Below are positions 34,517 through 41,980 of a DNA stretch of 42,180 nt, piece after piece. Under the pieces are notes generated by a model. It saw nothing but the letters and a program-made list of their open reading frames with translations. It was not told the DNA's origin and searched no databases. Positions within the stretch are counted from its first letter, which is position 1. Each line of letters opens with the position of its first letter. The stretch spans positions 1-42,180 of the forward strand of contig JAKLEM010000015.1 in the NCBI GenBank assembly GCA_022711655.1, given 5' to 3'. A program made the translations under genes and the position numbers. Source of the stretch: Candidatus Auribacterota bacterium (GTDB lineage: Bacteria; Auribacterota; Ancaeobacteria; Ancaeobacterales; Ancaeobacteraceae).

Positions 34517-34780
34517 ATGTGGTTCGTATATATAATCGAGTGCGAAAAGAACTCATTATATACGGGGATTACGAACGATCTTGAGCGCCGCTATGAGCAG
34601 CACAAGCGGGGAACGGGAGCGAAGTTCACGCGGGCCTTCGGCGCAAAGAAGATCGTGTATCATGAGCGGTATCGTAGCAAAAGCAAAGCGCTACGCAGAG
34701 AAGCAGAGATCAAGAGCTGGCCGAGGGCCGAAAAGCTGGCGCTGATCGCAAAATCGCTTCCGAAGAAGAGAAGATCATAA
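34517..34780 (+). CDS. GIY-YIG nuclease-domain protein (UPF0213/YhbQ type)
   Basis: An 87-residue single-domain protein: WFVYIIECEKNSLYTGITNDLERRYEQHKRG carries the GIY-YIG core (YII ... YTG) and the conserved Arg; the C-terminal ALRREAEIKSWPRAEKLALI is typical of the small UPF0213 family, whose members are proposed nucleases of unknown role. It sits only 5 bases after the tRNA-Gln CCA and 6 bases before tRNA-Glu, with no visible ribosome site, so it is probably transcribed with both tRNAs and released by tRNA processing. Confidence 0.9.
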   Translation: MWFVYIIECEKNSLYTGITNDLERRYEQHKRGTGAKFTRAFGAKKIVYHERYRSKSKALRREAEIKSWPRAEKLALIAKSLPKKRRS

Positions 34781-34786
34781 GGTAGT

Positions 34787-34862
34787 GGCCCCTTCGTCTA
34801 GTGGCCTAGGATGGATGGTTCTCAGCCATCAGACACGGGTTCGACTCCCGTAGGGGCTACCA
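34787..34862 (+). tRNA. tRNA-Glu (anticodon CTC)
   Basis: Acceptor GGCCCCT/AGGGGCT with a G-T first pair, D arm GTCT...AGGA, anticodon stem GATGG/CCATC with loop TTCTCAG, hence anticodon CTC reading GAG, T stem ACGGG/CCCGT with loop TTCGACT. The discriminator is A and CCA is encoded (34860-34862). Confidence 0.97.
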
Positions 34863-34866
34863 AATG

Positions 34867-34916
34867 ACAGGCGTTGCGAAACCGTTTCGGCGGTTAAGCA
34901 ACGCCTGTTCTTTTTT
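34867..34916 (+). terminator. rho-independent terminator after tRNA-Glu
   Basis: An 11-bp stem ACAGGCGTTGC (34867-34877) with GCAACGCCTGT (34898-34908), an inner small hairpin, then TTCTTTTTT (34908-34916). Related hairpins recur at 35566-35609 and 35906-35950. Confidence 0.92.
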
Positions 34917-35182
34917 ACAGAATTCGATCCTGGTACGGGATCCGGTGTGCTGCATTTTGGATGATGCTGATCCGGAATGTATATGTTTTGTCATGGGTCG
35001 GGTTCGGACTGGAGATAGGTATACTCGTAAATATCTGCGAATCAGCGCCCTGCGATCATCGCTTGCGTGCGTATGTTGGCATGTATTATGCTGATAATGT
35101 AAGGGTTATATCACGGAGAATTCGATGGTCTGCGATAAACCGAATAAACCGGTCTATCAGTATGAATAAAAAAGGGGGTGCT

Positions 35183-35479
35183 ATGTTGCTAAATCGTTTT
35201 GGTGGAGTTGTTTGCGTTGCTTTGTCGTTGTGTTGCCTTGTTGTTCCGGTTTCATCTGCGGATGCGAGTGACTTGAAGATACGCAGCGGAAGCTACGGCG
35301 CGGAAAAAGACATATTCAACGTATCAATAGACGCATCGGCCGACAGGAGGATCGACACAAAGAGCCGGCTGGGTTCCTCGTCGTACGACAAGGGCCCGTC
35401 GGCAAATAGCTACAAGATCGACGACAGGGGATCGCTGCAAGGGCTTATGTCGAACAGGCGGAGCGATACGCGCATCTGA
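35183..35479 (+). CDS. small secreted protein of unknown function
   Basis: A 98-residue protein with a clear signal peptide (MLLNRFGGVVCVALSLCCLVVPVSSADA, cleavage probably after the last Ala of that stretch). The mature part of about 70 residues is polar and rich in Ser, Asp, Arg and Lys (DRRIDTKSRLGSSSYDKG) with no motif I recognise. ATG 35183 follows AGGGGG at good spacing; ATG 35162 is an in-frame alternative. The preceding 266 bases after the tRNA terminator contain no other gene I can support. A/T-richer than the surrounding genes. Confidence 0.6.
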   Translation: MLLNRFGGVVCVALSLCCLVVPVSSADASDLKIRSGSYGAEKDIFNVSIDASADRRIDTKSRLGSSSYDKGPSANSYKIDDRGSLQGLMSNRRSDTRI

Positions 35480-35500
35480 TAATTGAGAGATTCTTTTCGC

Positions 35501-35529
35501 TTGTATGTTTCGGCCTGTTCTGTGATAAT
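35501..35529 (+). promoter_or_regulatory. possible promoter for the zinc-ribbon gene
   Basis: TTGTAT at 35501-35506, 17-base spacer, GATAAT at 35524-35529. The -35 box is weak. It would give a structured leader of about 186 bases. Confidence 0.4.
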
Positions 35530-35552
35530 GCTCATTCAAATGGGAGACGTTG

Positions 35553-35609
35553 AGGCTACCAATTAACAGGCGCTGCGAAACCGGTGCTTCCGGGGTCGCG
35601 GCGCCTGTT
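35553..35609 (+). repeat. imperfect copy of the tRNA-Glu 3' end and terminator
   Basis: From GGCTACCA at 35554 through AACAGGCG and GCGAAACCG the bases match 34855-34885 with three differences in about 30. The copied hairpin arms are 35566-35578 and 35597-35609; the T run is interrupted (TTCGTTT), so termination would be weaker. Confidence 0.75.
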
Positions 35610-35721
35610 CGTTTCACGATGACAAACCCGACCGGCGACGCGTTGCCGCTGAGTTGTTTTGTTCGTTCGGGTAGTATCACAAACCGGCGCTTCGAGAAAG
35701 GCGCCTGAGAGGAGGAGTACC

Positions 35722-35883
35722 ATGGAGTTCCAGGGAGGATATGACAGAGGTCCGCGCGAGAAGCACAAGGCGACCTGTTCGGAGTGCAAGAAGGAGTGCG
35801 AAGTCCCCTTCAAGCCGAGCGGAGACCGTCCGGTCTACTGCAAGGACTGCTATTCCAAGCGGAAAGACAGGCCCCGCGCGTAA
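35722..35883 (+). CDS. small zinc-ribbon protein
   Basis: A 53-residue protein with CSEC and CKDC separated by 17 residues (CSECKKECEVPFKPSGDRPVYCKDC), a treble-clef or ribbon-type zinc site. The segment EVPFKP-RPVYC is shared by a family of tiny proteins found in several bacterial phyla and archaea, function unknown; a nucleic-acid-binding role is possible. A very strong ribosome site (GAGAGGAGGAG) precedes ATG 35722; the frame is open upstream but in non-conserved sequence. It ends in a terminator at 35906-35950. Confidence 0.85.
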   Translation: MEFQGGYDRGPREKHKATCSECKKECEVPFKPSGDRPVYCKDCYSKRKDRPRA

Positions 35884-35905
35884 GAGACGCCGGCGGAGTA
35901 AGATC

Positions 35906-35950
35906 AGGCGCCGCGAGACCGGTTTACACCGGTTTTGCGGCGCCTTTTTT
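35906..35950 (+). terminator. rho-independent terminator after the zinc-ribbon gene
   Basis: Outer stem AGGCGCCGC (35906-35914) with GCGGCGCCT (35937-35945), inner ACCGGT/ACCGGT stem, then six T (35945-35950). Confidence 0.92.
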
Positions 35951-35978
35951 CTTTACGGGCGGCTTGAGAATATACCTG

Positions 35979-36024
35979 TATACACGCACACCGCGTTATA
36001 GTACACTAGCCCCGTGTTCTAGTG
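35979..36024 (+). promoter_or_regulatory. possible promoter of the radical SAM/decarboxylase pair
   Basis: TATACA (35979-35984), 17-base spacer, TACACT (36002-36007). TAGTACACTAGCCCC at 35999-36013 repeats the box at the tRNA promoter with one change. An inverted repeat CACTAG (36004-36009)/CTAGTG (36019-36024) overlaps the expected start. The leader to 36132 has no other feature I can see. Confidence 0.45.
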
Positions 36025-36131
36025 ATACGACCAACAATATTTTGCCTACTGCATTAGAGCCCGTCGAATCGCCCTTCCGGGATCCAACCCGCCCATAATC
36101 AGCCCGCAAAAGAAACAAAGGGTTCTTATTG

Positions 36132-37751
36132 ATGAAAGTAGTTCTAATAGCCTTGTTCCAATACGACAGCTACGCCATCAGGCTGCTGTTCTCCTATCTC
36201 CGCGCCAGCGGCGTCGATGTCACCTATATCGGCTTTAAGCGGATGAAGCACAAGGTTACCAAGACCCTCAAGAACGAATTCCTCGAGATGAACGACTTCC
36301 ACAACGACGTGTCCGACGAGGACATCGCGCTGCTGCTCGACGAGATCGGCAAAGTCGACCCGGGGTTGATCGGCATCGGACTCCAGAGCAACCACCTGCC
36401 CGCGGCCCGCAAGATCACGCAGGCGATACGGAGCCGGTTCACGGCCCCCGTCGTCTGGGGCGGCGCGCACCCGACGGTCGACCCTGAGGGGTGCATACCC
36501 CACACCGACTATGTGTGCGTCGGCGAAGGCCTCGACCCGATCCTCGAGCTGGCGCAGGCGCTGTCGCGCGGCGAGGCGGCTACCAGCATCAAGAATATCT
36601 GGGCGAACTGCGGGGGGACGGTCGTCCGCAACGCGACGCGGCCCCTGCTGCGCGACGTCGAGCTTGACCGCCTGCCGTTCGCCAGTTACGACGGCGAGAA
36701 CAAGGTCTACATCGAGGACGGGGAGCTTCAGGCCGAGAGGAATTTCGACTATTTCGGCTACGGCTTCACCGACGACCCGGGAAAATCGGTGCACCAGACG
36801 ATGACGGCGTTCGGCTGCCCGATGGAGTGCACGTTCTGCCTGAACGCGCTCACCGACAACCACCTCAGGCGGCGGAGCGTTTCCAACGTGATCGCGGAGC
36901 TGCTCGAGGCGAAGCGCAGGAACCCCGGCCTGCGGATGGTCTTCTTCTGGGACAACATCTTTCAAGTCAACAAGGCGTGGTGCCTGGAGTTCGCCAAAGA
37001 GTATAAAGAGAAGATCGACCTCCCGTTTTTCGCCTACACGCACCCGTTCTACGTCGACGAGGAGGTCCTTGCCGCGCTCCGCCGCGCGGGATGGATTTTC
37101 ACGGTGATGGGTATCCAGAGCGGGAGCCGGCATATCCGCAAAGAGATCTACGGGCGCAACGAGACCAACGAGCAGGTCCTCAAGGCCGTGCGGCGGCTCG
37201 CCGCCCTGCGCAAGATAAAGAACCCCACCGGGTTCTTCCGCATCTACCTTGACTACGTGAAAGACAACCCGCTGGAAATGGAGCCGGAGCTGCACGAGGG
37301 ACTCGACCTGATGCTGCAGTTCCCCAAGAACTTCATCTATCAGGCCTTCAACCTTTCTTTCTTCCCGAATTACGTCATCACCAAGGTCTATCTCGAGCGG
37401 GGGCTGATCACCGCGGACGATGTAGCCGGCAGGAACACCGCGTCGGGCAGCAACTGGATAACCACGTTCGACAAGCGCAAAGAATACAAGGGCTTCCTGC
37501 GGCTGCACGAGTTCTACTACCTGCTGGGCTCGCTGGCCCAGTTCAGGATATTCCCGAACTCCATTATCCGGCAGATCGAGAAGAAGCGGCTCTTCTACAA
37601 CCGCCTGCGCCTGCTCAACTGGATCTGCAAAACGGTCCGCGTGATCGATCTCTACACGGCGCCGCTCAACTACGTCTGGCTGATCGCCCTTCTGTTCATC
37701 GTGTCGCCGCGGATGAAGCTCAAGCACGGCACCTGGTTGCGGCACAAGTAG
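36132..37751 (+). CDS. B12-binding-type radical SAM protein
   Basis: A 539-residue protein. Residues 1-140 resemble a cobalamin-binding Rossmann domain (KVVLIALFQYDSYAIRLLFSYLRASGVDVTYIGF, then GLIGIGLQSNHLPAARKI and WGGAHPTVDPEGCIPHTDYVCVGEG), without the DxHxxG cobalt-ligand motif, as in many of this group. The radical SAM motif is Cys229-X3-Cys233-X2-Cys236 (CPMECTFC). A GIQSGS segment near residue 335 is also typical. A hydrophobic C-terminal stretch (YVWLIALLFIVS) may anchor it. Such enzymes often methylate unactivated carbons or remodel lipids; the substrate is unknown. ATG 36132 is preferred to TTG 36129; AAAGGG is 9 bases away. Confidence 0.88.
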   Translation: MKVVLIALFQYDSYAIRLLFSYLRASGVDVTYIGFKRMKHKVTKTLKNEFLEMNDFHNDVSDEDIALLLDEIGKVDPGLIGIGLQSNHLPAARKITQAIRSRFTAPVVWGGAHPTVDPEGCIPHTDYVCVGEGLDPILELAQALSRGEAATSIKNIWANCGGTVVRNATRPLLRDVELDRLPFASYDGENKVYIEDGELQAERNFDYFGYGFTDDPGKSVHQTMTAFGCPMECTFCLNALTDNHLRRRSVSNVIAELLEAKRRNPGLRMVFFWDNIFQVNKAWCLEFAKEYKEKIDLPFFAYTHPFYVDEEVLAALRRAGWIFTVMGIQSGSRHIRKEIYGRNETNEQVLKAVRRLAALRKIKNPTGFFRIYLDYVKDNPLEMEPELHEGLDLMLQFPKNFIYQAFNLSFFPNYVITKVYLERGLITADDVAGRNTASGSNWITTFDKRKEYKGFLRLHEFYYLLGSLAQFRIFPNSIIRQIEKKRLFYNRLRLLNWICKTVRVIDLYTAPLNYVWLIALLFIVSPRMKLKHGTWLRHK

Positions 37752-37805
37752 GCCTTTTTTGATACTATTGCTTCCGCAGCTGCGAGAAAAAGAGAGGAGG
37801 CGTAT

Positions 37806-39470
37806 ATGTCAACCGTCCGCAGATCTACCGTCGGCGAATACCTGATCAAGCGCCTCGAGCAGGCGGGGCTTACTCATATCTTCGGCGTCCCGGGCGATTA
37901 TGTGCTGGGATTGTTCGACCTCCTGGGAAAAAGCAAGCTCAAGGTGGTCTGCAACTGCAACGAGCTGAACGCCGGTTACGCGGCGGACGCCTATGCCCGG
38001 GTGAACGGCATATCGGCCGTTTGCGTCACCTACGGCGTCGGAGGATTCAGCCTGTTCAACGCGGTCGTCGGCGCTTTCGCCGAGCGCATACCGCTTGTCG
38101 TCATCAGCGGCGCGCCGCGGTCGTTCGAGCGCGCCCACCGCCATCTGCTCCACCACACCATCGGCGACATGGACCTGCAGCGCGCCATGTTCGAGAAGGT
38201 GACCGTCGCCTCGTGCGCGCTGACAAGCGCAGAGCAGGCGCCGGGGCAGATAGACGCGACCCTCGAAGCGTGCCTCAAGTTCAAGCGCCCGGTCTATATC
38301 GAGATCCCGGTCGATATCGTTTCGGCGCCCTGCCGCGCCGCGGGGCCGTTCTCGATCGATACGACTATCGTGAGCGACGCCGGTTCGCTCGAAGAGGCAG
38401 TCGCCGAGACCGCGGCGCTGATCGAGCAGGCAAGATCTCCGGTGATACTTGCCGGCGTCGAATCGCACCGTCTCGGGATCCTCCGCGAACTGCAGGAGCT
38501 CGTGGAGCACAGCGGGCTGCCGTTCGCCTCGTCGCTGCACGGAAAGACGGTCCTTCCCGAGGAGCACCCGCAGTTTATCGGCGTGTACGGCGGCGTGGCC
38601 AGCTGGGAGAACGCCCGGAAGATCGTCCAGGACGCTGACGTCATAGTGTGCCTCGGGTCGATGATGACCGACATCGAGATCGGCGGCTGCAAGCCGCTGC
38701 TCGATCCCGCCCGCATGATCACCGTCAATTCGGACAGGGTTCGCATCAAGCACCATGTCTACAACCATATCAGCCTGAAGGACTATATGGTTCTCCTGAA
38801 GGCGCGGCTGAAAAAGGGCAACAGGGCCGCGACGTTGCGCCACTGCCACCCGTCGAGCGCGTTGAAAGAAACATACAAGCCGGCGGCCGGGCAGAAGATC
38901 ACGACGAAACGCTTCTACCAGCGGATGAACAGCTTTATCGACGGCAAGACGATCATACTCGGGGAAGCGGGGGACTCCCTGTTCAATGTTGCGAGTCTCT
39001 ATTTGCCGAAGGGCGCCTTCTGCATCGACCAGGCGTTCTACCTGTCCATCGGGTATACGGTCCCGGGAACGCTCGGCGCAGGCCTTGCCGCGCCGGGTTC
39101 GCGGCTGATCACTTTCGTGGGAGACGGGGCCTTCCAGATGACCGCGCAGGAGCTGTCTACGATCATACGAGAGAAGCTGAGCCCCGTCATATTCCTCATG
39201 AATAACGACGGCTATTCCATCGAGCGGGTCATGGTGGACGGCGCGTTCAACGACCTGCAGATGTGGCAGTATTCCAGGCTGCCGGAAGTCTTCGGCGGCG
39301 GCTGGGGCTGCGTCGTCAGAACGGAGGACGATCTCGAAGAGGCGCTGGCCAGGGCGCAGGACCGTAGAGACGAGCTCGCGCTTATCGAGGTCCGGCTGGA
39401 CAGGTTCGATTGTTCCGAAGCCATAAAGATGTACGGAGCAAAATACAGGGCAGCGGCGGCGAAGCGCTAG
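37806..39470 (+). CDS. thiamine-diphosphate-dependent 2-oxo acid decarboxylase (pyruvate/indolepyruvate decarboxylase family)
   Basis: A 554-residue enzyme of the PDC/IPDC group, distinct from acetolactate synthase. The activating Glu53 is in CNCNELNAGYAADAYAR, the catalytic His pair His116-His117 in HLLHHTIGD, and the cofactor motif runs from GDGAFQMTAQELSTII to NNDGYSIE. It would release CO2 from a 2-oxo acid to give an aldehyde (acetaldehyde, phenylacetaldehyde or similar); the acid cannot be told. A GAGAGGAGG ribosome site precedes the ATG. It lies 54 bases behind the radical SAM gene without a terminator, so the two may share a transcript. Confidence 0.92.
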   Translation: MSTVRRSTVGEYLIKRLEQAGLTHIFGVPGDYVLGLFDLLGKSKLKVVCNCNELNAGYAADAYARVNGISAVCVTYGVGGFSLFNAVVGAFAERIPLVVISGAPRSFERAHRHLLHHTIGDMDLQRAMFEKVTVASCALTSAEQAPGQIDATLEACLKFKRPVYIEIPVDIVSAPCRAAGPFSIDTTIVSDAGSLEEAVAETAALIEQARSPVILAGVESHRLGILRELQELVEHSGLPFASSLHGKTVLPEEHPQFIGVYGGVASWENARKIVQDADVIVCLGSMMTDIEIGGCKPLLDPARMITVNSDRVRIKHHVYNHISLKDYMVLLKARLKKGNRAATLRHCHPSSALKETYKPAAGQKITTKRFYQRMNSFIDGKTIILGEAGDSLFNVASLYLPKGAFCIDQAFYLSIGYTVPGTLGAGLAAPGSRLITFVGDGAFQMTAQELSTIIREKLSPVIFLMNNDGYSIERVMVDGAFNDLQMWQYSRLPEVFGGGWGCVVRTEDDLEEALARAQDRRDELALIEVRLDRFDCSEAIKMYGAKYRAAAAKR

Positions 39471-39535
39471 CCCCTCGAGATATTAGTGCCGCGACGCCGT
39501 GTCCGGCGAACGCAACCCGTAACAGGAGAAGAACG

Positions 39536-39757
39536 ATGAACAAGGCACGTATAGGGATCGGAATAACGGCCGTATCGCTTGCGCTGTTCCTCGCGCTCGG
39601 TCCGGCCGGCCGCGCGCAGGCGCGGCCCCGCAAGATGCAATCGGCCCCTTCATGGACCCCGAAGCACGACGAGAGCACCAAAGGGAAGTATCGCCATCCC
39701 GACCGTCATACAAAGAAGCCGGGAGAGCATACGCAGAAACCGAAGACAAAACAGTGA
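39536..39757 (+). CDS. small basic secreted protein
   Basis: A 73-residue protein with a signal peptide (hydrophobic GIGITAVSLALFLALGPAGRAQA, cleavage near residue 29). The mature 44 residues are rich in Lys, His, Arg, Pro and Thr, with HxxK-like repeats (HPDRHTKKPGEHTQKPKTKQ), and have no Cys. The sequence could bind metal or a polyanion, but nothing shows it. ATG 39536 follows CAGGAGAAG at good spacing. I do not recognise the family. Confidence 0.7.
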   Translation: MNKARIGIGITAVSLALFLALGPAGRAQARPRKMQSAPSWTPKHDESTKGKYRHPDRHTKKPGEHTQKPKTKQ

Positions 39758-39814
39758 TCTGGTGTAAGGGCAGTACCGGCGAAAAGTAACGGCAACCGAA
39801 CAAAGGAGCGAGCC

Positions 39815-40312
39815 ATGGCAGCTGTAATGGGGATAGCGTTGATCATCCTGGGAATGTTCATGATCGGTGCGCCGCTTGCGGCGGGTGTCGCCGGCGTCGT
39901 CATCATTGGCTGTCTGATGGTCGTCCGCGGCGCGGTCGAGTGCGCGCACGCCGTCAAGGCGGGATCCTGGGCGGCGCGCATTGCGTGGGCAGTCGTGGGT
40001 ATCGTTACGGCCCTGTGCGGCCTCCTCGTCCTGGCGCATCCGCTGTTCGGCCTGACGACGCTGACCCTGCTGGTCGCCGCCTACTTCCTGGTGAAGGGGA
40101 TCGTGACGATCGCCTATGCGTTCAAGAACGCCGCGGCCCGCGGCTGGTTCCTTTTCAACGGCGTGATCTCGCTCCTGCTCGGCTGCATGATCTGGTCGAG
40201 CTGGCCTCTCTCCGGCTCCTGGGCAGTCGGGACGCTGGTCGGCATCGACACGCTCTTTAGCGGCTTCGCCGTAGTGATGGCGCCGCGGCCGCCGCAGACG
40301 ATCAAGGCGTAG
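39815..40312 (+). CDS. HdeD-like (DUF308) small membrane protein
   Basis: A 165-residue protein with about five or six short helices: MGIALIILGMFMIGAPLAAGVAGVVIIGCLMVVRG, IAWAVVGIVTALCGLLVLAHP, LTLLVAAYFLVKGIVTI, FNGVISLLLGCMIW and a last one before VVMAPRPP. The RG at the end of helix 2 and LAHP after helix 3 or 4 are typical of HdeD relatives, which in Escherichia coli relate to acid resistance; elsewhere their role is unclear. AAAGGAGCGAGCC precedes the ATG. About 20 residues shorter than HdeD. Confidence 0.85.
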   Translation: MAAVMGIALIILGMFMIGAPLAAGVAGVVIIGCLMVVRGAVECAHAVKAGSWAARIAWAVVGIVTALCGLLVLAHPLFGLTTLTLLVAAYFLVKGIVTIAYAFKNAAARGWFLFNGVISLLLGCMIWSSWPLSGSWAVGTLVGIDTLFSGFAVVMAPRPPQTIKA

Positions 40313-40342
40313 CGCGGTCGAATCGATACGAATAAAAGCGAC

Positions 40343-41953
40343 ATGCGGCTTCGCGTCCAACAAGTCAGCGTTCCTCTCGATTACACCGACGCCACCATCC
40401 TGTCCCGCGCCGCCCGCAAGATAGGGTGCGCGCCCGCGGCGCTCTCGAGGCCGGTCGTCGTCCGCCGCTCGCTGGACGCCCGCGCCCGGAACCCCGAGCC
40501 GGTCTATGTCCTGACCGTCGAGGTGGCGCTCTCTCTTTCCGCATTGCCCTCTTCGGCTCATCTGCCTTCGATCGAGATACTCGGCGAGCCGGAGCCTGAG
40601 ACGCCGGTGCGGCGTATCGCCGTGCAGGACGGCGCTCCTCGTCCCGTCGTGGTGGGGGCAGGCCCCGCCGGACTCATGGCCGCATACCGTTTCGCCATGG
40701 CCGGCGCCCGTCCCCTCCTCATCGAGCGCGGCGAAGAGGCATCCGCCAGGGCCCCGAAAGTGGCGCAGTTCTGGGATCGCGGCATCCTCGATCCCGAAAG
40801 CAACGTGCTCTACGGCGAAGGGGGAGCGGGCCTTTTTTCCGACGGCAAGCTGACCGCGCGCAGCAAGGAGCGGGGGCTCATCCGCGATTTCATGAAGCTG
40901 CTCCACGATTGCGGCGCGGACGGGTCGGTGCTGATCGACGCCGAGCCGCATGTCGGCAGCGACCGTCTTCTGGCGATCGTCCCCCGCATCCGCGAGCGTA
41001 TCATTGCCGCCGGCGGCGAGGTGCGTTTTAGGTCCCGGCTGGACGATGTCATCGTCGAGGACGGTTGTGTGCGCGGCGTCGTGGTGAACGGCGTCGAGAT
41101 GGAGTGCCGGCACTGCGTGCTGGCGGTAGGGCACAGCGCCCGCGACGTCTACGCCATGCTGGCGGCGCGCGGCGTGGCGCTCGCGCCGAAACCGTTCGCC
41201 GTGGGGGTTCGGCTGGAGGTCCCGCAAAGCTCGATCGACCGCGCGCAGTACGGGCGCTTTGCCGGCAGCCCGCTTCTCGGCGCAGCCAGTTTCCGGCTGA
41301 CCCGAAAGGGAGAAGGAGAGCTTCGCCCCTGCTACAGCTTTTGCATGTGTCCGGGAGGGAAAGTGATCGGCTGCGCCTCCGAGCCAGGGATGCTGACGAC
41401 GAACGGTATGAGCTTCTCGAAGAGATCGCTTGCGAAAGGGAACGCCGCGTTCCTCGTCCCGGTCGGCCCCGCGGATTATCCCGAGCATAACGTCCCGGCC
41501 CTGGCCGGCGTGGAGTTCCAGCGCACGCTTGAGCGCGGCGCCTTCGCCGCCGCCGGCGGCGGATACGGCGTTGCCGCGGTCCGCCTCCCGGATTTCCTCG
41601 CGCGCCGGGTCTCGCGGCCGCTGCCGCCCGACAGATCGTGCCCGCTCTCGGCGCCGGTGGAATTCCGCTCGATCCTCCCGGAGTTCGTGACGCGCACGCT
41701 GGAGAAGGCGATCCCGCCGATGCTCAAAGAGCTGAACGGGGTGAAGCCGGACGACGCCGTCCTCTACGCCCCCGAGACGCGCAGCTCGAGCCCGCTCTGG
41801 ATCACGCGCGACGATAAGGGAGAGTCTGTCAGCGCCCGCGGCCTCTATCCTGCGGGGGAAGGCGCCGGCTATGCCGGCGGCATCGTCAGCTCGGCGATCG
41901 ACGGCATGCGCGCCGCGGAGCACGCGGCGCTGCGCATGTCGCGCGCGGATTAA
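40343..41953 (+). CDS. FAD-dependent dehydrogenase of the COG2509 type
   Basis: A 536-residue flavoprotein. The first 95 residues form a small domain (RLRVQQVSVPLDYTDATILSRAARKIGC, then RRSLDARARNPEPVYVLTVEV) that always precedes the flavin domain in this family. The dinucleotide motif GAGPAG is at 105-110 in PVVVGAGPAGLMAAYRF, then LLIERG, and the family-specific LYGEGGAGLFSDGKLTARS. A late YPAGEGAGYAGGIVSSAIDG binds FAD and is typical. The substrate of the family is unknown. It starts 30 bases after the HdeD-like gene; the frame is very GC-rich and its antisense shadow is long. Confidence 0.93.
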   Translation: MRLRVQQVSVPLDYTDATILSRAARKIGCAPAALSRPVVVRRSLDARARNPEPVYVLTVEVALSLSALPSSAHLPSIEILGEPEPETPVRRIAVQDGAPRPVVVGAGPAGLMAAYRFAMAGARPLLIERGEEASARAPKVAQFWDRGILDPESNVLYGEGGAGLFSDGKLTARSKERGLIRDFMKLLHDCGADGSVLIDAEPHVGSDRLLAIVPRIRERIIAAGGEVRFRSRLDDVIVEDGCVRGVVVNGVEMECRHCVLAVGHSARDVYAMLAARGVALAPKPFAVGVRLEVPQSSIDRAQYGRFAGSPLLGAASFRLTRKGEGELRPCYSFCMCPGGKVIGCASEPGMLTTNGMSFSKRSLAKGNAAFLVPVGPADYPEHNVPALAGVEFQRTLERGAFAAAGGGYGVAAVRLPDFLARRVSRPLPPDRSCPLSAPVEFRSILPEFVTRTLEKAIPPMLKELNGVKPDDAVLYAPETRSSSPLWITRDDKGESVSARGLYPAGEGAGYAGGIVSSAIDGMRAAEHAALRMSRAD

Positions 41954-41980
41954 TATATCCGAGCTGATAAGCGCTCGATC

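Noticed and set aside
35020..35025. TATACT at 35020 as promoter of the small secreted protein
   Set aside because: No acceptable -35 box at 16-18 bases, so I do not claim it.
35530..35565. A decayed tRNA in front of the second GGCTACCA
   Set aside because: TTCAAAT looks like a T loop, but no T stem forms and the distance to CCA is four bases too long.
36144..37745. A 533-codon open frame on the - strand
   Set aside because: Exact antisense shadow of the radical SAM gene, with no recognisable domain.
39650..41923. A 757-codon open frame on the - strand
   Set aside because: It is antisense to the HdeD-like and FAD dehydrogenase genes, which have clear motifs. Its sequence is Arg/His/Asp-rich low-quality text, the usual shadow in GC-rich DNA.
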